The position numbers were made by a program, and so were the translations under genes. This document shows, piece after piece, positions 1 to 7,569 of a stretch of 17,995 nucleotides of DNA. Position 1 is the stretch's first letter. Every line of letters starts with the position of its first letter. The notes beneath the pieces were generated by a model, which was not told where the DNA came from, did not search any database, and saw only the letters and a list, made by a program, of their open reading frames with translations. The stretch comes from Actinomycetes bacterium (lineage in GTDB: Bacteria > Actinomycetota > Coriobacteriia > Coriobacteriales > JAEZXW01), in NCBI GenBank assembly GCA_023419515.1, contig JAEZXW010000062.1, forward strand, positions 1 through 17,995, in the 5' to 3' direction.

Positions 1-724
1 ACTTTTGGTACACGCCCTGGGTAGCCCCGACATAGAGCACGGGCATGAGTGCCGCCAGCTGAAAATTGGAGTGGCAAGCCGGCATGGTCGTAAAAAGGCG
101 ATCGTCGCTCGAAAGCTGGGTTTGCCACGCGCCATAAGCGCCCGAAAACACCATGTTGGCGTGGGTGATCACCACCCCTTTGGGAAACGACGTTGTACCC
201 GAAGTAAACATGATCTGTGCAGGCAAAAGCTCATCAAGATCAGGCCTCACATCAGAAGCAAGCGGCCTGTTATTAACTCGTGCCTCATCCATAAACGCGG
301 CAATATCGCGATACCCTAGCGGCAGAAGGTTTTCTCTACCGACAAGCTCGCGATACATTGCATCAAACTCATGGTCGATGAGGGCAAAGCGCGTCTTGCT
401 CTTGCCAAGCACGAAAGCAGTTTCTTCGGTGAGGTACTGCTCATTGAGCGGGATAAACACCGCGCCAATCCGTGATGTAGCAAAGAGCAGGATGAGCCCC
501 GCGGGTGAGGTCTTGGTGTGCCCCGCCACCGCGTCGCCTGCGCTAACTCCACAATCAACGAGAAGGGAGGCTGCCAGATCAATGCAATGATCAAACGACC
601 GATAGGTGTAGGTCTCAGACACAAAGTGGCTGTCGGTAAACTCCAAAAACACCTTGTCACCAAAGCGCTCGACCTGACGCTGCCACAGCTTGTTGAGATT
701 TTCTCCCGTCACGATATCTGACAT
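1..724 (-). CDS. caiC: CaiC-like betaine/carnitine acyl-CoA ligase (ANL family), N-terminal part only
   Basis: This is the first 241 codons of an AMP-forming acyl-CoA ligase; the 3' part lies beyond the left edge of the window. The enzyme would activate the substrate acid with ATP and CoA in the cytoplasm. The ANL phosphate-binding motif FTSGTTSFPKGVVITH is at residues 173-188, followed by MPACHSNFQ near 214-222. Both resemble E. coli CaiC as I remember it (FTSGTTSRPKGVVITH, MPAFH). The ATG at 724 has a strong AGGAGG Shine-Dalgarno six bases upstream. It is the last visible gene of the minus-strand operon, 140 bp after the CoA-transferase gene. The order ligase after transferase after dehydrogenase matches caiABC. 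The adenylation-domain hinge and C-terminal lid are not visible. The family is clear; carnitine specificity is inferred from synteny and similarity. Confidence 0.85.
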   Translation of the reverse strand, partial: MSDIVTGENLNKLWQRQVERFGDKVFLEFTDSHFVSETYTYRSFDHCIDLAASLLVDCGVSAGDAVAGHTKTSPAGLILLFATSRIGAVFIPLNEQYLTEETAFVLGKSKTRFALIDHEFDAMYRELVGRENLLPLGYRDIAAFMDEARVNNRPLASDVRPDLDELLPAQIMFTSGTTSFPKGVVITHANMVFSGAYGAWQTQLSSDDRLFTTMPACHSNFQLAALMPVLYVGATQGVYQK

Positions 725-753
725 GAGCTCCCTCCTCTCTCATCCTGTAGTGT

Positions 754-779
754 GAGGCGCTGGCTCGATCCAGCGCCTC
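754..779 (-). repeat. Perfect 10-bp inverted repeat between caiB and caiC
   Basis: GAGGCGCTGG at 754-763 and its exact reverse complement at 770-779 enclose a 6-base loop. On the transcribed (minus) strand it lies between the CoA-transferase stop and the ligase Shine-Dalgarno. No run of T follows on either strand, so a classical intrinsic terminator is unlikely. An mRNA-stability or partial-attenuation stem is more plausible. Confidence 0.6.
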
Positions 780-864
780 TAGTACTCCAAGCTTTGGAAC
801 ACTTCGCGCAAGCTCCTCGCAGGCACCTCACAAAACGCCTCGTAAACGCCCTACAAGCGCTCGC

Positions 865-2082
865 TTATCCCTCGTAGGTCTTGACGACGCCCTCTTGCGC
901 TAGGCGATCGATCTCTTCTTGGGTGTAGCCCAGTCCCTCGAGCACAGGACGGGTATCCTCACCCTGATGTGGCATTGGACGCCACACTCGGCCAGGATTG
1001 TTCTTAAAGCGCGGGAAAACAGTCAGACCCTTGAAGGTTTCACCATCAGCGGTCTCCCACTCAAGCCAGACCTTTCGCTGCTTGAGGTGGTCTTCTTCAA
1101 CGAGCTCGGGGAACTCCATGAGAACCTGAGCCGCGATGCGATGATCGGCAAAATCCTGCTCGATGTCATACTTGCTGTTGGCAAGGCAATACGCCTCGAG
1201 CGCCGCCTCGATCTCCTGGGCGTGCGGATTCGAGAGCCACAGGCCGCTCGTATCCTCAGGAATTGCCTCAGTACCCCAGAGGTGACCAAGGCCAATGCGC
1301 TCGAGGAGATACTTGTTTTGGTCAACGCCGTAGAGGCAAAGACCGATAAAGCCGTCCTTGCACTTGTACTCACCGATGCCACAAAGATTCTGGTTGCGAG
1401 CGCCCGGACGCGGCCAGACGATGCCCTCGTTGAGATAGTCGACGAGGTAGTACTGACCGATGGAAAGCAGCGTCTCGAACATCGCAAGGTCGATGCTCTC
1501 GCCTTCACCCGTCTTTTGCGCGCGATAGAGTGCTGCCAGTGATGACGAGGCGATCATGAGCGTGTTGAAGTAGTCACCAGCATAAGGACCAGGGTTCATC
1601 GGCTGCTCCTGGGTGCCGTTTTGCGACATGTATCCCGAGTACGCCATGACGGTAAGGTCATATGCGGCGCGCTTGACCATCTTGGGATCGCCCTCCTGGC
1701 CAAATCCAGAAACGTGCACGATGACCAGACGCGGGTTAACCTCCCAGAGCACCTCATCGGTCAAGCCCTTGCGAGCCCAGGTGCCACCCTTTGATGCCTC
1801 GATAAAGATGTCAGCATCCTTGATGAGCTCGAGAAAGACCTTCTTGCCTTCCTCGCTAAAGTAGTTGAGCGAAACGCTGCGCTGATTGCGGCGCTCTGCT
1901 TGCTTGATGTATGCGGTGTCGCGAATCGTGTCGCCCGCGCCCGTGTTCTCGAGCCAGACGACGTCTGCTCCCCAGTCGGCCATGAGATCGCATGCCTTGG
2001 GTGCAGCCAGTTCAACCGCTGCATAGACAACCTTGACACCATCAAGTGGACCAAACGCAGGCTTTACTTGTTCAAGAGCCAT
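865..2082 (-). CDS. caiB: CaiB-like class III CoA-transferase (L-carnitine/betaine CoA-transferase)
   Basis: This 405-residue CaiB/BaiF-family transferase has the same length as E. coli CaiB. It would move CoA between the betaine product and substrate in the cytoplasm. Shared blocks with CaiB as I remember it include FGPL near residue 10, WGADVVWLEN at 37-46, DIFIEASKG at 91-99, SGFGQ at 125-129 and FKNNPGRVWRPMP near the C-terminus. The expected catalytic aspartate is D170 in PYAGDYF, matching Asp169 of E. coli CaiB, which forms the acyl-enzyme and enzyme-CoA intermediates. The ATG at 2082 follows an AAAGGAT-type Shine-Dalgarno. It lies 90 bp after the acyl-CoA dehydrogenase and 140 bp before the ligase. 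The family is certain. The exact betaine substrate (crotonobetaine/carnitine or gamma-butyrobetaine) is inferred. Confidence 0.9.
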   Translation of the reverse strand: MALEQVKPAFGPLDGVKVVYAAVELAAPKACDLMADWGADVVWLENTGAGDTIRDTAYIKQAERRNQRSVSLNYFSEEGKKVFLELIKDADIFIEASKGGTWARKGLTDEVLWEVNPRLVIVHVSGFGQEGDPKMVKRAAYDLTVMAYSGYMSQNGTQEQPMNPGPYAGDYFNTLMIASSSLAALYRAQKTGEGESIDLAMFETLLSIGQYYLVDYLNEGIVWPRPGARNQNLCGIGEYKCKDGFIGLCLYGVDQNKYLLERIGLGHLWGTEAIPEDTSGLWLSNPHAQEIEAALEAYCLANSKYDIEQDFADHRIAAQVLMEFPELVEEDHLKQRKVWLEWETADGETFKGLTVFPRFKNNPGRVWRPMPHQGEDTRPVLEGLGYTQEEIDRLAQEGVVKTYEG

Positions 2083-2151
2083 AACGCTTCCATCCTTTCG
2101 ACTTTCGATACAGTGAGTGATTTTGCGATTGAATTCACAGAGAGCGGTGTT

Positions 2152-2172
2152 TCGCAGGTAATGCGTCTGCGA
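2152..2172 (-). repeat. Stem-loop immediately after the caiA stop codon
   Basis: TCGCAG (2152-2157) and CTGCGA (2167-2172) form a 6-bp inverted repeat with a 9-base loop. It directly abuts the stop codon of the acyl-CoA dehydrogenase gene, in the 90-bp gap before the CoA-transferase. There is no T-tract. It is one of three intergenic stems in this operon. Confidence 0.4.
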
Positions 2173-3315
2173 CTAGCTCCTAAAAGGTTTGAGAACACCC
2201 TTAGCAACCGTCAAAACCATCATCTCGTCGGTACCACCAGAGACGCGATCAACGCGAAGGTCGCGCCAGATGCGCTGGATGCGGTGCTCACCGGCAACCG
2301 CGACACCAGCCATGACCTGCATTGCGTCATCGACAACCTCGAAAGCAGCATTTGCGCAATAGAGCTTGCACATCGCAGCCTCTGCCGAGCTCATCTCGCC
2401 TGTATCGGCATGCCAAGCTGCTTCATAGAGCATGTTCTTCATGGCGTTGAGTTTGATTGCCATGTTGCAGAACTTGAGTGAATTGAGCTGAAAGCGGCCG
2501 ATTGGCTTACCAAAGGCGATGCGCTGATTGGCGTGACGGGCAGCATCCTCAAAGGCGCAAATTGCCGTGCCATAATCGCAGGCACCAACGAGCCAACGCT
2601 CAAAGTCAAAGTCGCCAACGCCGCGGTAAAAGCCGTTGCCCTCGGTACCAAACATATCGGACTCTTCGAGCTCGACGTCGTCCATGTAGACCTCGCAGCA
2701 GCTATCCATCCTCAAGCCCAGTTTAGACAGGGGTGAGAGACTCACGCCTGGCTTTGACATGTCAAGGAACCACTCAGTAAAGACATCAGGGTTATCCGCA
2801 TCGCGTGCCATGATGACGAGATACTTCACGCCCTTTGACGAGGTAATAAAGGTCTTGGTGCCGTTGAGGTACACCTTGCCATTGCGGCGCTGATAGGTGG
2901 TCTGCAAAGCCGAGACATCAGAGCCAGCGCCAGGCTCGGTACAAGCTGAGTTCCAGATCTGCTCACCCGTGCCGAGCGTTGCCATAACCGCATCGATCTG
3001 CTCCTGAGTACCCTCACGCAGGATTGTAGAAAAGCCAGGAAGCTGATAGAGAACGTAGGTTGGAGCACCGTGACGGCCAAGCTCCTCATAGACTGCCATC
3101 AGGGTGACCATGGGCTGTTCAAGACCAAGACCACCGTGCTCCTCAGGAAGCATGATGAGGTCAAAGCCGAGTTCGCACAGGCCCTTGACCCAGCGCAGTG
3201 GATACTCGTGCTTTTCGTCGCACTCAGCAAAATACTGCTCCCAGTTTTCGCTTTCCATGTACTCGCGATAACTGTCGACGATAAGCTCTTGCTCATCGGT
3301 AAGCCTAAACTCCAT
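2173..3315 (-). CDS. caiA: CaiA-like acyl-CoA dehydrogenase (crotonobetainyl-CoA reductase type)
   Basis: This 380-residue FAD-dependent acyl-CoA dehydrogenase is the same length as E. coli CaiA and appears very similar throughout. Shared blocks include SENWE near 22, GAPTYVLYQLPG at 83-94, LREGTQEQID at 99-108, EPGAGSDV at 127-134 (FAD/substrate loop), LGLRMDSCCE at 199-208 and RDLRVDRVSGGTDEM at 351-365. Position 361 is Gly, where many family members carry the catalytic Glu. The base is therefore probably E239 in DFERW, the location used by isovaleryl-CoA-type enzymes; this is inferred. In CaiA the enzyme reduces crotonobetainyl-CoA to butyrobetainyl-CoA with electrons from an ETF; no etf gene is visible here. 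The ATG at 3315 has an AAGGAG Shine-Dalgarno. Confidence 0.9.
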   Translation of the reverse strand: MEFRLTDEQELIVDSYREYMESENWEQYFAECDEKHEYPLRWVKGLCELGFDLIMLPEEHGGLGLEQPMVTLMAVYEELGRHGAPTYVLYQLPGFSTILREGTQEQIDAVMATLGTGEQIWNSACTEPGAGSDVSALQTTYQRRNGKVYLNGTKTFITSSKGVKYLVIMARDADNPDVFTEWFLDMSKPGVSLSPLSKLGLRMDSCCEVYMDDVELEESDMFGTEGNGFYRGVGDFDFERWLVGACDYGTAICAFEDAARHANQRIAFGKPIGRFQLNSLKFCNMAIKLNAMKNMLYEAAWHADTGEMSSAEAAMCKLYCANAAFEVVDDAMQVMAGVAVAGEHRIQRIWRDLRVDRVSGGTDEMMVLTVAKGVLKPFRS

Positions 3316-3330
3316 GAGTAGACTCCTTAC

Positions 3331-3349
3331 TGCCGAATTTGTTTCGGCA
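3331..3349 (-). repeat. Stem-loop immediately upstream of the caiA ribosome binding site
   Basis: TGCCGAA (3331-3337) and TTCGGCA (3343-3349) form a perfect 7-bp stem with a 5-base loop. On the transcribed strand it ends two bases before the AAGGAG Shine-Dalgarno of the acyl-CoA dehydrogenase gene, in the 47-bp gap after the esterase gene. It could protect a processed 5' end or influence translation; no T-tract follows. Confidence 0.5.
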
Positions 3350-3362
3350 TCGTGAAACTACG

Positions 3363-4406
3363 CTATAAATCCAAAATGTTTCGATAGAACCGTGCTGCCG
3401 CTTTGAGCGTGTCGTTTGGCGCGCTCATCATCTTGGTGTAGTGCAGATAACCGTGGATCACCCCAGGTACCACGACGTGCTCGTGCGGAATGTTGTGCAC
3501 CTCACAGGTCTTGGCGAGCGCCGCTGAGTCATCGCGCAATGGATCAAACTCACACGCCGAGATAAAGAGCGGCGGAATGCCGTGCGAAAGATCGGCGGCA
3601 AGCTGGTTTGCAAGCGGATGCTTGGTTACGTAGCCGACATCCTTGCAGTAATGACCAACGTAAAACGCCCAATCCTCCTCGCCTAAGCCATCCCATGGAC
3701 CGCCCAGCACGCGATAGTGCACACCATCACTCAGACCAAACCAACCGTAGAACAAAAGCTCAGCAGCAATGCGCTGATGAACGTCTGGTCGAGGAGCAAC
3801 CGCAGGCATCCCCTGCTCGTCGTCACCCTCTATACCATCACGCAAGCAGAGCGTGGCACCCAGGCAGATATGAGCACCGCCCGAATCCCCCGAAAGCGCC
3901 AAGGTATCGGGATCTACCTGATATGAGCTGCTTTTGTTGATGACATGCTCGATGACATCGCTGACCTCGACGATTGCCTGCGGAAACTTTGCATCGGGCG
4001 AGAGGGTGTAGTCAACACTCACCACCGCAGCCTGGGCTTCTTGCGCCAGGATGCGGGTGATGCGATCGTGGCTCTCTGGACCACCGAGCACAAAGCCGCC
4101 ACCGTGGACAAACACAATGAGAGGTAGCTTGTGATCGCTCGAATCAACGGGGTAATGCCAGCGAACGCGAACCTCGCCATAGCGCGTGGGAATCATCTCG
4201 TCACGGCTATGCACCATGACCGGACCACCCTCGTTCCACCAAGCGCGGCCGAGCAGATAGTTTTCGCGCATCTGCTCAAAGCCAACACTCGTGTCATTTG
4301 CGTCGCCCGCCAGCTTGCTCTCTTGCTCGAGCACCGCCTTCATCTCATCAGAAATGAGCTCAGGCACACGCAGCTTGTTTGACAAAGGACCCTTCATACC
4401 GATCAC
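3363..4406 (-). CDS. Alpha/beta hydrolase, hormone-sensitive-lipase type (esterase)
   Basis: This 347-residue cytoplasmic serine hydrolase of the HSL (GDXG) family has the oxyanion-hole motif HGGG at 101-104, nucleophile S175 in GDSGG (normally GDSAG), acid D288 in CEFDPLRDD and H318 in VIHGY. No signal peptide is seen. It would hydrolyse a carboxylic ester or lactone; the substrate is unknown. The frame opens with GTG at 4406, three bases after the MFS stop; an in-frame ATG follows at 4397. Neither has a clear Shine-Dalgarno, so translational coupling to the MFS gene is likely. Its place between the transporter and caiABC suggests that it prepares the imported substrate, for example by deacylating an ester of carnitine, but that is speculation. 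E. coli cai has no such gene. Confidence 0.88.
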   Translation of the reverse strand: MIGMKGPLSNKLRVPELISDEMKAVLEQESKLAGDANDTSVGFEQMRENYLLGRAWWNEGGPVMVHSRDEMIPTRYGEVRVRWHYPVDSSDHKLPLIVFVHGGGFVLGGPESHDRITRILAQEAQAAVVSVDYTLSPDAKFPQAIVEVSDVIEHVINKSSSYQVDPDTLALSGDSGGAHICLGATLCLRDGIEGDDEQGMPAVAPRPDVHQRIAAELLFYGWFGLSDGVHYRVLGGPWDGLGEEDWAFYVGHYCKDVGYVTKHPLANQLAADLSHGIPPLFISACEFDPLRDDSAALAKTCEVHNIPHEHVVVPGVIHGYLHYTKMMSAPNDTLKAAARFYRNILDL

Positions 4407-4409
4407 GCT

Positions 4410-5723
4410 TTACTGCTCGATGGCTGGAACCTGGGTTTCAGCCTGTGCCTTTGCAGCCGCCTCAGCCTTAAGACCATAACGGCGAACCATCAGCGCAGCA
4501 ACAATGCCAATAGCAGCGAACACGATGAGGATGACGAACATCTCGTTGTATGCCTCAAGACCCTTGGAGTCGATCATGCTGCCGAACCACGTGTGCAAAA
4601 ACGCGTCGGGCAAAAATCCGATGACCGACAAGATGCCAGAAGCAGCGCCAAAAATAGGCAGAGGCACATGAGCCTCGGTCAGGGTTGAAGAACCAATTGA
4701 GAAAGCACCGTAGGTCACAAAACCAACCACGACAACGAGGATAGCAACTGCGATGACCATTGCTTCATTGCGAGGCAGGAAGATAAATGCCGCAAGCACG
4801 GCAGCGGAAGCGATCATGAAGATGGCGATCGTCTTGCCAGGCGAACGCATGATCTCAGCGAGCTTACCAGCAGCGGGACCGGCGATGAGACCGATACCGT
4901 AGGTACGGATCAAGCCAACGACCGAAACGACGGCAAGTGGTGCAGAAAATGCAGCTGTCATAAATGGCGTGGTGTAGGTAACGCCCTGATAAACGGCGTA
5001 AATGAAAAACATGGCAATAGCAGCCCAAACAACGCCAGGGTTCTTGAATGCCAAGAGCATGCCCTTAAGATCAAAGCTCTTTGCATTGGGGTCGATCTCA
5101 CCCTTGAAGTTTGGAATAAGCAGGAACGACAAGATACCGAGCACCAAGATCAGCGCACCCAGGAAGAACAAAAGCACCTGGATTGCCTGGGTTTGATCGG
5201 CAATTGAAGAGACGATGGCAGTGTTAATCAAGCCAACGACCAGACCTGCCACACCGTAGACTGAATAGCTCACGCCGATGCGCGAAGGATACTCGTCCTC
5301 ATTAAAGATGAGGCGAACCAGCTTAAAGCGGGTACCCCACCAGATCAAAATCGACGTGATGCCCATGCCAACGAATACGATGTAGAGCGACGTCATGCTT
5401 GGCAGCAAGGCATACCAGAAGGTCAGCAGTGCGGTACCAACCATACCGATCCAAGAAAGCGTGCGCATGCGAACCTTATCAGCAAGGACGCCGGCTGGCA
5501 GATAGCAAACCATTGCAGTAATAGAGTAGGCGCCCAGCAATGCACCAAGGTCGGCGTTCGTGACGCCAAGGCCTTGCATCAGCGGATCATAAAAAACGCC
5601 CTTGAGATAGGCAGGTGTATAAATAATTGAACTTCCCATGCTTACGAGCACGAGAAGAAACCAGCGATGCAGGGTTGAAAGATCACGGTAGGTCTTTTCT
5701 TCCCGCTTGAGCGAAGCCAACAT
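4410..5723 (-). CDS. Major facilitator superfamily transporter, first gene of the cai-type operon
   Basis: This 437-residue integral membrane protein has about 12 hydrophobic helices and the MFS loop 2-3 signature GVLADKVRMRTLSW. A cytoplasmic loop separates the two six-helix halves. The substrate is unknown; by position it is the likely importer for the CoA pathway encoded downstream, replacing the BCCT antiporter CaiT of enterobacteria. The frame is open to an ATG at 5753, but the ATG at 5723 is preferred because AAAGGAG lies seven bases before it and 5753 has no Shine-Dalgarno. The gene is the promoter-proximal member of the minus-strand operon, divergent from a LuxR-type membrane regulator, and ends three bases before the esterase gene. 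The family is certain; the role is inferred. Confidence 0.88.
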   Translation of the reverse strand: MLASLKREEKTYRDLSTLHRWFLLVLVSMGSSIIYTPAYLKGVFYDPLMQGLGVTNADLGALLGAYSITAMVCYLPAGVLADKVRMRTLSWIGMVGTALLTFWYALLPSMTSLYIVFVGMGITSILIWWGTRFKLVRLIFNEDEYPSRIGVSYSVYGVAGLVVGLINTAIVSSIADQTQAIQVLLFFLGALILVLGILSFLLIPNFKGEIDPNAKSFDLKGMLLAFKNPGVVWAAIAMFFIYAVYQGVTYTTPFMTAAFSAPLAVVSVVGLIRTYGIGLIAGPAAGKLAEIMRSPGKTIAIFMIASAAVLAAFIFLPRNEAMVIAVAILVVVVGFVTYGAFSIGSSTLTEAHVPLPIFGAASGILSVIGFLPDAFLHTWFGSMIDSKGLEAYNEMFVILIVFAAIGIVAALMVRRYGLKAEAAAKAQAETQVPAIEQ

Positions 5724-6057
5724 CGAGGCTCCTTTCAGCCAAAATGTCCTCATAGGTCAAGGGGCTGTTTTTTGCCGTGGATTAGCGCACTGCGCAGTTG
5801 CAACCAAACCACTCCTCGCAAGCTTGCCTAGGCACAAACTTGCTGAACAGCCTTTGTTTTGAGAATATTGACTGCTGTCAACTGGTGATCCCTAAGTTCT
5901 AATGATTGGCCAATACTCAGGAACTAATGATGCTGTTAGTGATGGTTCAACACATACTGGACAAACATGATGTTTTGTTGGTCTGAGTAAGATTTTGCTC
6001 GATTGACGAGGCGTCGATGGATCTGTTCGTCACGACTATAGATCGATGTGACAAAAC
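5724..6057. promoter_or_regulatory. Divergent control region between the MFS/cai operon and the LuxR-type gene
   Basis: This 334-bp stretch has no gene. It must hold both divergent promoters. It contains four perfect 10-bp palindromes: ACTGCGCAGT (5789-5798), GCAAGCTTGC (5818-5827), TGCCTAGGCA (5825-5834) and ATTGGCCAAT (5905-5914). It also has TTGAC-N4-GTCAA (5868-5881), AGTTC/GAACT arms flanking two TAATGAT copies around the last palindrome, and three ACAAA(A)CAT motifs (see separate entry). On the minus strand a TTGACA (5876-5881) could be the -35 of the MFS promoter, but no good -10 follows at the right spacing. Confidence 0.55.
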
Positions 6058-6059
6058 AT
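5961..6059. repeat. ACAAA(A)CAT motif: inverted pair plus a copy on the LuxR-type start codon
   Basis: ACAAACAT (5961-5968) faces ATGTTTTGT (5970-5978) as a near-perfect inverted pair. The exact reverse complement of the second arm, ACAAAACAT, recurs at 6051-6059 and includes the first two bases of the LuxR-type ATG. The arrangement suggests a binding site for a dimer with a second half-site at the translation start. This is sequence observation only; the binding protein is unknown. Confidence 0.4.
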
Positions 6060-7545
6060 GAAGAACTTAAACGAATCAGCCTCAAGATCTCAGATAAATG
6101 CTATCGCAGACGGACTGAGCGGAACGGCACAGATCACCCAACACACCTACGGTAAATACGTTGCCTTTGCAATTTTTATCTCGTGGCATTTTTGCCTCTG
6201 GTTCACACCGCAAGCCTTTTGGCACATCCCGCTGCTTGCCTCAACCATCACCATTGCCTGGCTAGTGTATCTGTTTGCCTCAGCTGGCTCACTTGCTGCA
6301 CTCTACTTTTTGACGAGGGCATATCCAAAGGTGCAGGAGCTTACCTGCCTTAATTATTGCTGTCCGTTTTTGCTCTGTGTGCTCACGCTTGCGCTCACGA
6401 TCATTCCTGAGTCAGTGAACAATCTGTGGATGACCTGCGGCATTTGCATCGCGCTTGGTTTTAGCGATTCGATTTTATGGCTGCTCTGGGCAAAACATTA
6501 CTCACAACTGCAGGTGCAGTTTAAGGTAAGTCACATCGGCATCGTCTTTAGCTTGACGCTCTTTTGCACGATGCTGGTGGCAAACCTCATCCCAAAGGTT
6601 TTGGCGCCCTGGTTTATCAGCCTGTTGCCAATGATCTCGTCGTGGGAGCTTTTTCGCACGAGAAAAATCGCAGTCAACCACGCATCGATCTACCACTCCA
6701 ATAAGGCAATTCAGCAGAGCGTCAAGACCGTTGGCACGGTGTGTGCTTTGAGCTTTATCGCAGCCGCTGCCTGCTATTACCTCGTTGCTATCATTCCGTG
6801 GGAAGACCTGCCAACCCAGATGAACACCTTTGCCTACGGCATCATGGCAGGCGCCCTGCTCATTGTCGTGATCGTTGGCATCGAGCGGATATTTCACGCG
6901 GAAGATCGCATCTCGGCAAGCTTTCCGTGGCTGCTCATCTTGCTAGTCGTCGCATTTGCCTTTTTCTTGACCGATCCAAGCTACTACCTCACCGCATTTT
7001 TGCTAGCACTAGCCGTATTTAGCGCCATGGAAGTGCTCTTGATTGCCTACTTTGGGCGGCTCACCATCAATGGCCTCGTCTCACCGCTTTTGGCATTTAC
7101 CCTCTCATGCGTCTCAATCAGAACGGGCATCGGCGTTGGTAACTCGATTGCACTGCTCTTTGAGATGAATCCACCGATTGCTGAAGCTTATACCTCTGAA
7201 GTGGGGCTTGTTTTTATTTGTCTTATCATGATGATTTTGGTGCCGCTCGTTCGTCAGGAGTACTTGATCGAGCATCTTGTCACCCCCATCGCAAAAGACG
7301 TCACCCTCGAACAGGTCTGCCAAGACCTGGCAATCGAGCATCGACTCTCGCCCAAGGAATACGAGGTACTTGTCCTCATCGTGCGCGGTCGCACGGCTGA
7401 AGAGGCTGCCGAATATCTGTCGATCTCAGTACATACGGTCAACACGCACATCAGGCATATCTACGAAAAGACAGGCATTCACCGGCGCAACGACCTCATT
7501 CGCTACGTCAACCGCTCGCAGGATGCACTCCAAAACCAGGACTGA
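6058..7545 (+). CDS. Membrane-embedded LuxR-type regulator (about 12 TM helices plus C-terminal HTH)
   Basis: In this 495-residue protein, roughly residues 34-405 form about 12 hydrophobic segments with short loops. Residues 430-488 are a LuxR/FixJ helix-turn-helix (LSPKEYEVLVLIVRGRT, then SISVHTVNTHIRHIYEKTGI). No receiver or autoinducer domain is present. This build, a polytopic membrane sensor fused to a DNA-binding tail, is typical of Eggerthellaceae, where such genes often sit beside MFS transporters. It is divergent from the MFS gene and probably controls the cai-type operon from the membrane; the signal is unknown. The ATG at 6058 has only a weak upstream purine stretch. An ACAAAACAT motif overlaps the start codon, which would fit autoregulation. 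Confidence 0.88.
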   Translation: MKNLNESASRSQINAIADGLSGTAQITQHTYGKYVAFAIFISWHFCLWFTPQAFWHIPLLASTITIAWLVYLFASAGSLAALYFLTRAYPKVQELTCLNYCCPFLLCVLTLALTIIPESVNNLWMTCGICIALGFSDSILWLLWAKHYSQLQVQFKVSHIGIVFSLTLFCTMLVANLIPKVLAPWFISLLPMISSWELFRTRKIAVNHASIYHSNKAIQQSVKTVGTVCALSFIAAAACYYLVAIIPWEDLPTQMNTFAYGIMAGALLIVVIVGIERIFHAEDRISASFPWLLILLVVAFAFFLTDPSYYLTAFLLALAVFSAMEVLLIAYFGRLTINGLVSPLLAFTLSCVSIRTGIGVGNSIALLFEMNPPIAEAYTSEVGLVFICLIMMILVPLVRQEYLIEHLVTPIAKDVTLEQVCQDLAIEHRLSPKEYEVLVLIVRGRTAEEAAEYLSISVHTVNTHIRHIYEKTGIHRRNDLIRYVNRSQDALQNQD

Positions 7546-7569
7546 GCATCGAGAAGGCCGACGGGAACG

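Noticed and set aside
919..1542. Plus-strand open frame of 207 codons
   Set aside because: It lies antisense inside the well-supported caiB-like gene, has no family motif and is a codon-bias shadow.
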